Of a stretch of 64,000 bases of DNA, positions 9,864-19,659 are shown piece after piece. Made by a program: the position numbers and the translations under genes. Below the pieces are notes generated by a model. That model did no database searches, was not told where the DNA came from, and worked only from the letters and a program-made list of their open reading frames with translations. Origin of the DNA: Roridomyces roridus (lineage: Eukaryota; Basidiomycota; Agaricomycetes; Agaricales; Mycenaceae); contig JARKIF010000004.1 in NCBI GenBank assembly GCA_029378245.1, forward strand, positions 868,001 through 932,000, in the 5' to 3' direction. Within the stretch, counting starts at the first letter, position 1, and the number at the start of each line of letters is the position of its first letter.

Positions 9864-12800
9864 ATGGATCTACCAGACTTGCCAGCGACATTGGCACAAA
9901 TTGTCACCGCTGGATTGGACGACGAACGGCAACCTTTGGACCCCTTGTACAGTGATACGGAGAACTGTGCGACACTGCTGGATCGACAACCGGAATTGCG
10001 CGCGTCATTACTACTTGCACGCGAAACCAAAGAATATGAAGGCATCCTGAATCATGGTGCGTTCTGCGGTCCTCGGTCTTCGGCGTGCTTCATCGGTACA
10101 ACAGCCTCTTTACGCCGCAATGCCGCCAGGGACAAGCTGAATACCTACCTAAAAGAAGAAATAAGACCTTTCTTCGAGAAGTTTCTTCGGGACGACAAAT
10201 CTGTCAAGCACTGGATACCAGACCCGACTCCCAATTCGGACCCCAACCTCATCGCGCACATCGAATCTCTGAGCATACCTGCCACCGATTCGGGGCCAAG
10301 TCTTCTGATCAATCAGTTGGGCCGTTTTGGAAAAACTCCAGAACTTAGAGATCGAGTGGACCGGATTTTCCAAAAGCAGGCTTATACGCGAGTGCTTCCT
10401 CTACTCAGACCAACACCCACATCTCATTCTATACAGATTCCTGGTCAACGTGTCCGGGAGTGGCAAAACGAGACTAGGTTTGGAGGGCCTGTGCCGCCAT
10501 TGGGGACTTTATTTTACGATGCAGAGAGATGGAAACGACTTGGGGGCAGCCGACATCGGGCGGACTCTTTATGAGAAATTGGGCTACCGACCCGACTTCC
10601 ATGCGCAGCTCCCACCTTCCATGTCAGACTCCTTCTCGAATACGTTGGAGCTCAATCGCCGAGTCGTCGACGAGAGGTTCGCTCTGGTTTTGTTGGCTCG
10701 CTTACTGGTATTTCAGATGTTCTCTGAAATCTTGAAGCGGGGTGGTGGCCTGGAAGAAGAACATAAACGACGATGGCTCCTTTTCCAGCTAATCCCCAGC
10801 CTTCCCGAGAGTCCTCATCCCGACCTCTTCTCGGATCTGAAGCGATTCGCGTACGACCTGGATCCACAGCAGGTGTTGGACTGGATCGCCATCACGTTCG
10901 CCAAGCTTCGAAAAATTCACGGCCCAGAATTTCACATCTTTTATGTGCTCGACGAGTCGCAACTGGTGTCGCGGCTACATACCGAGGCCTTCCAACATGA
11001 AGGCGAAGGATATCCGCTTCTCCGCGAAATCATCCAGAGCTGGTCCGCCAAATCAGGTTCTCAAGAAGCTTCCTTCGTTGTCCTGGGCACAGACATTCCG
11101 AAGGAAGCATTTCGATCCGCCCCATTTGCTGGCTCCATACGCTGGCTGTCGGATACTGGTGGTTTCGACGACGAACCCACCCAATCACGCTATATTTCCG
11201 AATTCCTACCGCCAGAGTATACGGCGTCACGGTGGGGCCAAGAACTTCTACAACGCATGTGGGCTTGGTGCCGTGGCCGGTGAGATTCTTCAACGCATTT
11301 TGGGTCATCGTTCAACTTCCTCGCAGGCATCGGACGACGGATTCTTTTATCAACTGTTGGTTGTGGGAAGCGTCTTCAGCTCCTCATCAACTATTGGATG
11401 CCTATATCTCCACATCGACAGATCATGTTATGAGCGACCACCAGAACGACGAACCCGATCGAGACGGTAGTAATGACTATAATCTGTTGTATGACCTGAG
11501 CACAGATATGATCACAGCTGGCGAACATGGTGAGTAATTCATCTGTTGCGTCACCGATTCTCATTCGTTTACAGCCTCGCTGATCATGTCAACCATTCAG
11601 AGAGCGTTATTCCACTACCTCGCGACGGGACAGCATCCAGCTCCATTCTCCGCAGATCTCACTCCCTTGGTCAGGAGCGGCATGGGCCGCTTCGTCGACG
11701 ACCAGATGAGTCGGGTAGCACTGGATGAGCCTCTGTTCTTGCTCCGTGCCACAACGTGGTTCTTCGGGACCCCGACGGCAAATTCTAAGTTTGCCCTGTT
11801 TCGCGCTCGCACCGCCATCGACCCTTCGGACGATTGTTTCACCCTTCTCAATCGGCGCCGAGAGCACGCGACCTCGGAGTCTCTGACAGCTTTTATCGCC
11901 TTCTATTTGAACCGAGTTTTCGCTGATGGTGCCACACTCTCCGAGGTCTTTTCCTTTCCCCACAAACCGGTCCCGCGTTGGGCGAATCAGCGTGCACAGC
12001 TGTTCTCTGCCGGTGGTGCACCATGGGACCAATTTGCCGCCGCAAGTCCAGTCAACGTCGCTGGAATTGAAACCTGGCTGGACGGTGTCGGGCAGCCTCC
12101 GCTCTGTCTCACCAACACGGTAGAGCCGTATCTCATCGTGAATCTGAAGATGGACGATGGCCGTCTCATTCGCGTCATCCTGCACGCCACCGTCACGGAC
12201 GCTATCCTTCAAAAGGAGGAGCTTAAGCTCGTTATGAAGCACCTCCAGCCTCCGGGTCTGCTTCGCGGAAGGGTGCGTTACAATCACACTTTCGTTCTTC
12301 ATCTCTCATTTTAATCTTCAGGATACCGATACGGGCTCTGACCGTGTCGTCTCAAAGCTCCTCGATACCACTCAGCCCGATGGTCCATTTGCAATTATTC
12401 GCGTCATCGCCTCCTTCCCCGGGAAGACCTTTCTCAAAACGGCCGCCCCGAAACCCACATCCACCTCGCTTTTCGCAAACCTCAATACCGGGATGTTCGA
12501 GCGGATCACCCGAGAAATCAGGGTCTCGGAAGTGGTCGACACTCTTGTCACCGCTATCACCAAACGGCAGAGGGTGCCTGACTCTGCCACGTCCGAGCCC
12601 GCGGCCCAAGCCTCCGGTAGTCGCTCGCAGCCTGAGAGACGGACTTCCCAGAAGCGTAAACGCGATACCACGGCCGACTCGACACCTTCGCCGGCACCCA
12701 AGCGAGCTACTGTCAAATCCAAATCGAAGGCACCGAGTGTTTCTCAGCCTGAGCCTGAGCAACGCTCGCTACGGAAGCGAAAACGAGATGACGACTCGCC

Positions 12801-12897
12801 GGCTTCACCCCCGCCGCCAAAGCGGGCTGCTGGGCAATCGCGGGCACCTCGCGCTTCGCCATCTAAAAGCGGGAAAGGGAAGCAGAAGGCTTCCTGA
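9864..12897 (+). CDS. CR gene B: Crinkler-like P-loop NTPase with eroded nuclease
   Basis: Six exons: 9864-10056, 10105-10387, 10437-11279, 11327-11529, 11575-12272, 12322-12897, totalling 2796 bases (931 residues). Introns are 45-49 bases. All are GT-AG except the second (10388-10436), which starts GC (GCGAGT) at the same position where CR gene A has a normal GT intron. Walker A (NVSGSGKTR) is near residue 164 and Walker B (IFYVLDESQ) near 330. The region that is the nuclease core in A and C here reads VEPYLIVNLKMDDGRLI then VILHATV, without the catalytic-type Asp and Gln-x-Lys, so nuclease activity is doubtful. The tail is a Ser/Pro/Lys-rich stretch with repeated KRKRD and PPKRA motifs, likely disordered and nuclear. 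The start at 9864 is the first Met of the coding-like stretch; an upstream in-frame Met at 9792 is possible. Confidence 0.75.
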
Positions 12898-13163
12898 TTT
12901 ATTCATCGTTCATGTCTTCGACCATTTCTTGTGTATCATATTCAATAGGTTTCATAGACTTGAACGTAGCAGATCTGAGGCTAGTCGACGACGTCAGGAT
13001 TCTTGAGACAACGAAACATTAGGAAGCTACAGAGCAGACCGAATGGCACGGAGCCTATTTGACCTTTCCGCAGAGTTCGTCGTGGGTGGGAGAGTAAAAT
13101 AAATTCGCCAAAGGTCCATCTCTCCCGGTTCACTTGGAGTCGAATCCGGAGTTGTCTGAAATG

Positions 13164-13344
13164 TGTTGTAATTATAATTATTTCCCCGAGATTCTACCCG
13201 ATTCTATTTACTCAGCTATTACTAAGTCTCTCTTCACTATAGTAGAATATTCTAGATATTATCCGTAGTATATAAGCCCGTAGTTCAACCACTGAATGCA
13301 TTATTCTTCTCTTGTTCACACTCATCGAACATCATCCAACAATA
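13164..13344 (+). repeat. Copia left LTR
   Basis: 181 bases starting tgttgtaatt and ending caacaata, matching 15501-15681 apart from four substitutions. It contains a tagtatataagccc stretch that looks like a TATA box. Confidence 0.92.
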
Positions 13345-13581
13345 GGTTATGGGCCCCGGCCGTAACTGAACTTCTCCCGAATAATCACACGTCTATCACC
13401 AGCTTGACCGCTCAAACCGTCACACACGTTAATCACCGGTTTTCGACGCACACTCGACGCCTCTCGATAATCACACGCCAGCTTGACAGCTCAAACCGTC
13501 ACACGCCTTGATCACCGTTTTTCTACGCACACTCGACGCCTCTCGATCTAAACCTAGGATCACCATCCCCACATTGTTATC

Positions 13582-15273
13582 ATGTCCGAATCATCGACAT
13601 CCGCCTACCGCATCCAGCATCTCCTTGGGGAGGAGAACTACGCTACATGGGCTGTGAAAATGACCGACATTCTCACTGATCAGAATCTGATCGAATATGT
13701 CACCGGTACCATTCCACGCCCCGTCCACACCTTTAACGCCAGTGGAGAAATTGTTGATCCACAGGGCGCGAAGGCGAAGGAAATTCTTGATTGGGATCGT
13801 AAGGACCGACAGGCCCTCTCCCAGATCCGTCTTCGTGTTTCCGACGATCCGTTGGTGTACATTACTGACGCCACATCGTCATCCACAGCCTGGACCACCC
13901 TTGCCGACACCTATCAGCCGAAAGGTGTGATCGCCATCGTCCTTCTCCGTCGGCAACTCTCACGCCTCCACTGCGAGGAAGGTGGGAACGTTGAAGAGCA
14001 CATTCGAGCTCTCAAAAATCTACGCACCAAGTTGGCCGCCCAGGGCGCCAAATTATCGGAGGAGGAATACTCCATCACCCTTCTCACGTCACTGCCGGAT
14101 TCCTGGGACACTTTTACCTCAGGCATCGACACGGCATCGTTGACGGACTCCACCAAACTCGTGGCTCGTATTCTCGAGCAGGACCGCCGGCGACGAGCCA
14201 AACCCTCATCCGACGAGGTAGCGCTCCCGGCACACGGCAAGAAATTCGGCAAGCCCGCCAAATTCAACGCCAAAGTCACATGCTATGGCTGCGGCAGAAT
14301 TGGGCACATGGTTTCGGATTGCCGCGACGTGAAAGCTGGGAGAACATTCACACAGTCCCAGAAGGAGCAGAACACGCGCCAATCAAAGGAGCGTTATGCC
14401 AATAAGAATCACGCACACATCGCGGAACCAATCCCTAGCCCCGAATCATCGGATTTTGCTTTTATGGCACGGGACTCCACCGCACCCGCTCTGTCCCCTG
14501 ACGCCTGGCTCGCCGATTCTGGCGCCACGTCTCACATCATCAAGAAGCGGGAATTATTCACCACTTACGCGCACAGTGACCGAACCATCACTGGTTTCGG
14601 CAGTGTGAAATGCGACGGCACCGGCTCCGCTGTCATTGCCTCTCATGTCAAGAGTTCGGCATACAACATCACACTCAATAATTCCCTTCATGTCCCCAGC
14701 TCGCCATACAACCTCTTGTCCATCAGCCGCATTGCCGATGCTGGCTTTCTGATCCAATTTGACGGTGATTACATGCACATACTCACCAAGACACCCGACT
14801 CGGAGTCTCACCCTGAGATCAAACGTGTCTATCAGCACATGGTTGGATCACTCATGTACGCCGCCATTTCCACGCGGCCCGACATCTCCTTTGCCGTTCA
14901 GACTCTCTCCCAGTTCAGTCTGAATCCCGGCCCCGCTCACCTCACCGCCGTCAAACGAGTTTTCCGCTATCTTCGCGGCACCGTCAATCTCGGTATCAAA
15001 TACACGTCGGATCAGCACTCCACCATTGAGTTATTCTCCGACGCCGACTGGGCTAATTCACCTGACGACCGCCGATCTGTCACCGGCTACCTCTCAACCC
15101 TTGCAGGGGGAGTCGTGACTTGGAACTCAAAGAAGCAACCAACCACGGCGCTATCGAGCATGGAGGCAGAGTACATGGCTCTTGCATCAGCCACCCGCGA
15201 AGCTCTCTGGCTTCGTAGTATGCTCTCTGAGCTCGGCTACAGCACCCCATCTTCCCACTCACATCTCCGTTGA
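13582..15273 (+). CDS. Copia gag-protease fused to RT end and RNase H
   Basis: A 563-residue frame. The N-terminal part (LLGEENYATWAVKM...) is a copia gag of the UBN2/DUF4219 kind. A CCHC zinc knuckle CYGCGRIGHMVSDC lies at 14281-14322, and the aspartic protease motif LADSGATSHI near 14510. Shortly after, around 14800-14820, the sequence jumps without stop into the thumb/connection end of reverse transcriptase (YQHMVGSLMYAAISTRPD) and then RNase H (LFSDADWANSPDDRRS, ALSSMEAEYMAL). Integrase and the YVDD region are missing, so this is a deletion fusion that cannot replicate alone. A one-base frameshift near 15253 ends the frame early. Confidence 0.9.
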   Translation: MSESSTSAYRIQHLLGEENYATWAVKMTDILTDQNLIEYVTGTIPRPVHTFNASGEIVDPQGAKAKEILDWDRKDRQALSQIRLRVSDDPLVYITDATSSSTAWTTLADTYQPKGVIAIVLLRRQLSRLHCEEGGNVEEHIRALKNLRTKLAAQGAKLSEEEYSITLLTSLPDSWDTFTSGIDTASLTDSTKLVARILEQDRRRRAKPSSDEVALPAHGKKFGKPAKFNAKVTCYGCGRIGHMVSDCRDVKAGRTFTQSQKEQNTRQSKERYANKNHAHIAEPIPSPESSDFAFMARDSTAPALSPDAWLADSGATSHIIKKRELFTTYAHSDRTITGFGSVKCDGTGSAVIASHVKSSAYNITLNNSLHVPSSPYNLLSISRIADAGFLIQFDGDYMHILTKTPDSESHPEIKRVYQHMVGSLMYAAISTRPDISFAVQTLSQFSLNPGPAHLTAVKRVFRYLRGTVNLGIKYTSDQHSTIELFSDADWANSPDDRRSVTGYLSTLAGGVVTWNSKKQPTTALSSMEAEYMALASATREALWLRSMLSELGYSTPSSHSHLR

Positions 15274-15493
15274 CAATCACGGCACTATCTCCTTCGCGCA
15301 GAACTCTGGTTTCCACGCCCGCTCCAAACATATTGACGTTCGGCACCACTTCATTCGGGAGAACCTCACTTCTAACGAAGTATCAGTTTCCTACTGCCCT
15401 ACCTCGGAGAACACCGCGGACTTGTTTACCAAAGCACTTGACAAGTCCAAGCACGAGTATTTCGTCTCTCGACTTGGAATGACTCGCGCTTGA
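15260..15493 (+). pseudogene. Copia RNase H C-terminal part, out of frame
   Basis: Continuation of the RNase H domain in another frame: ISVDNHGTISFAQN, HIDVRHHFIRE, ENTADLFTKAL. These are the standard C-terminal copia RNase H motifs. A single-base shift around 15253 separates it from the upstream frame. The stop is at 15491-15493, just before the polypurine tract. Confidence 0.85.
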
Positions 15494-15500
15494 GGGGGAG

Positions 15501-15681
15501 TGTTGTAATTATAATTATTTCCCCGAGATTCTACCCGATTCTATTTACTCAGCTATTGCTAATTCTCTCTTCACTGTAGTAGAATCTTCTAGATATTATC
15601 CGTAGTATATAAGCCCGTAGTTCAACCACTGAATGCATTATTCTTCTCTTGTTCACACTCATCGAACATCATCCAACAATA
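15501..15681 (+). repeat. Copia right LTR
   Basis: 181 bases, partner of 13164-13344; preceded by the purine tract gagggggag and followed by the target duplication AAATG. Confidence 0.92.
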
Positions 15682-15817
15682 AAATGCCACTCTCCAAAGG
15701 CGAGCAGATTGAGCGCTCAATGGTGGTCATCGTCTCGTATTTGTACGAACCATTAATTATCTTGCAGAGAACAAGAACGCCTCTAAAATAAATCAATACC
15801 TGAGAAATCCCTCACGT

Positions 15818-17356
15818 TCACCACCAGCCCGCCCGAGCCTTACCCTTCCCTTGCACCTCCTGTGCCGTCGACTGCGCCTGCAACAAGGGCGTCTCCTCAT
15901 CAACCTCCACCTCGGTTCCCTCCCTAACATCCCCCGCCGCCGCCTCCCCCAACGCACTCTCCAACGCCTTGCTCACAGCACCCACATCCAACCCATCCTC
16001 TTCTTCAAGCACCAGTCCCGGTACGCCTCTCTCACCATCCTCTGAAGCCGCATCCAAATCTCCTTGCTGCTCCTCATCCCGATACGAGGAAGACAAACCC
16101 CCGTCAGCTGCTTCCAGCGGTACACCAAAATCATCAATACCCAACCGCCGCTGACGCATCTTCCACGCGATACAGATGCTCAACAACGTGAACTGCATGA
16201 TGCCCGCGACGGCGTAGGTTACCCAACCTGCGGGCGTAGTCAATTTGGTGTTCTATTGGTCAAGCAGGTAGGGTACGTACTCGTCCAGTTGGTTCCGGGT
16301 CTAGCTAAAGCGTGAGTTCATTTTCAATGTCTCGTGAAAATATGATACACATACCTCAACGCGATACTCAACACCATCGCCACCGCGCCTGGACTCTGCA
16401 CGCACATCATCGGAATACTAAGCGCACCAACCAGCTTGGCCTGATACGTCGAAGCAATCTGGGGTATATACTGCACCGCAGCAAGCAGCGCAGACGAAAC
16501 GCCCAGGAACAGAGCCCAACGTGCGAGGGAGAGTGGTAGGGCTTCGGGATCGGGGTATGACGGGTCGGGGTACGGCGAGGGTGGAGGTGGGATGTCGAGC
16601 GGGGAGGGCGAGGCGAGGACTATTATGAGGGTTGTCAAGGCAGAGAGGAGGCTAGGGTCGCAAATGAGAATCAATGATTCTTTTCGAGGAGGAGCAAACG
16701 CACAAATGCGCGACAGTAACTCTCGCAAGGAGTATGCTCCTCGACCATAACGGACTCCGCACGGACTCTCCTTTGCGGGGATTCGACTCGGGAAGGTACT
16801 TGAGGTGTTCGGGAAAGTAGAGCATGTAGAGGATGAAGCTGTCCGGCGAAATATTATTCGAGAACCAAAGAGATGGCTCAAAGCACGCACATGAAAGAGA
16901 ACAATCCCCATTGCAATCCAACTTGCACGATCCCTGCCGTAGATTCCAAGCACGCCGATAGAGATTGCACTCGACAACACCGAATTTGAGTATGCTGGAC
17001 CGTCATCCTGGGTATAGCACATTGTAGTTAGTCCGGTAAAAGACGGCAAAAGCGACGCACATATTCAAAAACCCCGCCGCGGAACTCGTACTCCCCAACA
17101 ACAAGAACCAGGGACTGAGCCCCTCAGAGGTGCGGGTATGGATGATGCGGTAGTGTTGTGGGAGGTACGATATGATGAGGCCGATGCAGAGGAGCAGCGT
17201 CAGCGATGCGGTGAACCAGTCATGTTGCTGGAGGTGGCAGAAAGGGCGCACAGTGGCAGGGAAGGGGCACGGGAAGGGGGAGACGACGCAGGAGATGGTA
17301 AGTGGTCGATGTAGAAGACTGGATGGTGGACATACCGGTGTACACCTGTCGTTCAT
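15818..17356 (-). CDS. PQ-loop repeat membrane protein
   Basis: Multi-exon minus-strand gene with two PQ-loop motifs. The first, near 17140-17200, reads IISYLPQHYRIIHTRTSEGLS after a hydrophobic helix; the second, near 16450, reads AVQYIPQIASTYQAKLVGALS. Spacing and surrounding helices fit the seven-helix PQ-loop family (cystinosin/Ypq type), which exports amino acids or other solutes from vacuoles or lysosomes. The last exon (16243-15818) is a final helix followed by an acidic cytoplasmic tail and ends in GKGKARAGWW. The start at 17356 gives a short first exon before a GTATGT donor. The N-terminal exon boundaries and the middle exons around 16650-17000 are uncertain. Confidence 0.75.
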
Positions 17357-17506
17357 GACGAATCGGGGAGGGAGCACGAATGGCTGCGGGAAGAGAGACG
17401 CGCACGGGCACGTGTCAGGCTTATCAAATCCCACGATTGGGCTACAAATACAATTACCACAGGCGAATGGCCTGGAACTACGATATCTAATATACAAAGC
17501 ACTAAA

Positions 17507-19279
17507 TCAACCTCTCGTCGGAACAGTCAAATGCTAAAATAATCAGCCACCAGAAGAGAAAACGAAGGCGAAATACTACACACATTCAGGCGAAGCTCAT
17601 GCAGCTTATTATGTGTTTGTGTGCGACAATTGTAGCCATACCTTGACCGAAATTCGTTAGCCTGGAGTGAAACTTGTAGCAAAACACGCACCAGCAATCT
17701 TCGGGCTTGACCCAACCTCCTTTCACCCGCTCAGCCAACAGCCATCTCCAGACATGTTCTTGCAAAAACCGTGTAAAGCATTGCTCGCAGAACAAATCCC
17801 CCTTGCTCCAGGTAGCGAATTCACTCGTACTCACACTCGCACTGGTCGGCTGCCCTCGATACATCTCCTCCGCAAAGTCAAACACCTTGCAAATCCAGGC
17901 ACCCCGCTCAACACCCTTGTGCGGGCCGCGCAGATCAGGCATGGTGTCGGCAGCAGTGGCGACGGCGTAGATGTCTGAAATGAGTGTTTGAAGCGCGCTA
18001 GTTACGCTAGCAGCCTGGCTCAACAGGCCGGGGAGGAAGTGGGCGGGTGCACGGCTCGTAGTCAGCCAGCTCCGATGCCAGGTAGTTTCGGTAAGCAATT
18101 GCAGTCCGTTGGGCGCCGGACAGTGCGAACCTAAGAGAATGAGTTTGGAATTTTCCAGAAAAACGAGACACGCACATGTATCATTCTCCCCAGTAACCAC
18201 ATCCAGCAACCACCGCGTCGGAGACCCACCATCGTCCTCGGTCGGTGGTTTCAACGTCTTGTCCTCCTCCTCCTCCTCCTCCCCATCAGGGATGAACAAC
18301 GGGTCCTTCTTGACGGCCTTTCGTCGCAAACAAAGGGTCTGTCTTCCTCCTTTCCCAGATCGTCGCAAACGCCCGCGAATAGTATCCCTCCAGAAAAGGA
18401 ACCGGCTCTTCAATCAATTCGTACCCAATAGACTCTTGCTGGAAATCGTCCGACTGCTCCTCCCAGGCCATCAGCGCGCCGCCAGGGCCCGTGGCGAGCA
18501 TCGCGTCCAAGTAATAATCACCTACGCCGATGAGCCACCATCCAAAAAAGCGGGACGACAACGCACCTGAGACTCCCTGCTCCGAAAGCTCGAGAAAAAT
18601 CCTCCTCGTGAACCGCACAAAGGAATACAGCTCCAACAACTCCTTCGTCTCATACACACCGAGCACCGCCGCCCTGCACTCCCTTATCCTCGCAACTTGG
18701 TCCGCATCCAAATCACACACCGCTTCGTAGTCCATGTCCTCCACAGGGAACACCCTGCAGAAAAGCATGGCCCTATACGCCGCGCGTCGAAACCTCTCCG
18801 ACTCGACCCCAGTGAGCACCGAGCTCACCGACCGCCTTGACTTGTACTGCAGACTGAATACATCCTCCAACGCTTGGACGATGGCCGCGTTGGCGAGAAG
18901 CCGGCGCTGCTCCTCTGCAGTGATAGTACTCGCGTCGTGGTCCTCTGGACACGTGGTCGCCATGTCCACGGGGTTCACGTCGGGGGAGAGGTGGTCGACC
19001 GACTCGGTGAGTGGGTAGCGAATGACACGCAGGGCAGCGGGGAGGGCGGGTCCAACGATGTTGTACGCCACTGCTCGTGTGATGGACTCCACGATGGTCA
19101 GCTCCTCAGACCTGAGAGTACAGAGCGCGCCACACCTTTGGATGATTCCGATACACGTTCTGGAACTCCTTGGAAACGAGCGCCACTTTGTGTAGGGTCC
19201 CAAAGTCGGGACAAAAGGTCATTATACGGTCGATGATGTCGTTTCCGAGCGGTAGAGCGCCTGGCCTTGGGGAAGACAT
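17507..19279 (-). pseudogene. F-box family protein, copy 1 (frameshifted)
   Basis: Start at 19279 gives an F-box-like N-terminus: LPLGNDIIDRIMTFCPDFGT...VSKEFQNVYRNHPK. After the first intron the family block VAYNIVGPALPAALRVIRYP follows. The C-terminus has the cysteine-rich pattern CEQCF...HVWRWLLAERVKGGW...PEDCW, then YGYNCRTQTH, and a last exon HLTVPTRG ending at 17507. The family is shared with copies at 35230-37008 and 46597-48399. F-box proteins are SCF ubiquitin-ligase adaptors; here the C-terminal half is unknown. Near 18290-18360 a segment of about 34 bases appears duplicated (DPLFATKG.. then KKDPLFIPDG), which shifts the frame. No intron can remove it, so the product is broken unless this is an assembly error. 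Confidence 0.65.
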
Positions 19280-19659
19280 GATGTGGGCGGGACAAGAGGA
19301 GGCGATGGGCGGCGTGGCGGTGCAAGGTCAACAGTGTGACACAAGTGACAGTTCGGTCATGATCCGAGACAAACTCCGACGGCGCATCAAAAGTTCGCCT
19401 CCGCTTCGCCACGATGAGGAATTTCAGAGAACTGAGGCTGAGCCCATCCGAGCCACGTTCCACACCTTGTGGTACACATATTACTTTTGCATCCTGCTAT
19501 TCTGACCCTCGTAACGCATGTAGGGGGTCCTCTTGTTGAGCGAACTCGACTCCAATTGACATCTCCCCACCTTCTCCTCGACGTCTTCTCCCTCTCCCGG
19601 TCCAGTCGTTGATTCGTAGGACTACGCCTTGCACAGACCGATTTCAACTGTGGCTCTAC
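19280..19659. other. Intergenic stretch
   Basis: About 380 bases between the F-box copy 1 start and the 3' end of membrane-protein copy T1. No gene seen. Confidence 0.5.

Larger units (their letters stand above)
13164..15681 (+). mobile_element. Ty1/copia LTR retrotransposon, internally deleted
   Basis: A 2518-base element with 181-base LTRs and a 5-base target duplication AAATG (13159-13163 and 15682-15686). The LTRs differ at four positions by my reading, so insertion is not very recent but not ancient. Order inside: primer-binding region just after the left LTR (ggttatgggcc), gag with zinc knuckle, protease, then directly the end of reverse transcriptase and RNase H, and a polypurine tract (gagggggag) before the right LTR. 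Integrase and most of the reverse transcriptase are absent. The order protease...RT-RNase H with integrase expected between them is the copia type. Confidence 0.93.

Noticed and set aside
12352..12762. Minus-strand frames opposite the CR gene B tail
   Set aside because: Antisense shadows of the Lys/Arg/Pro-rich last exon.
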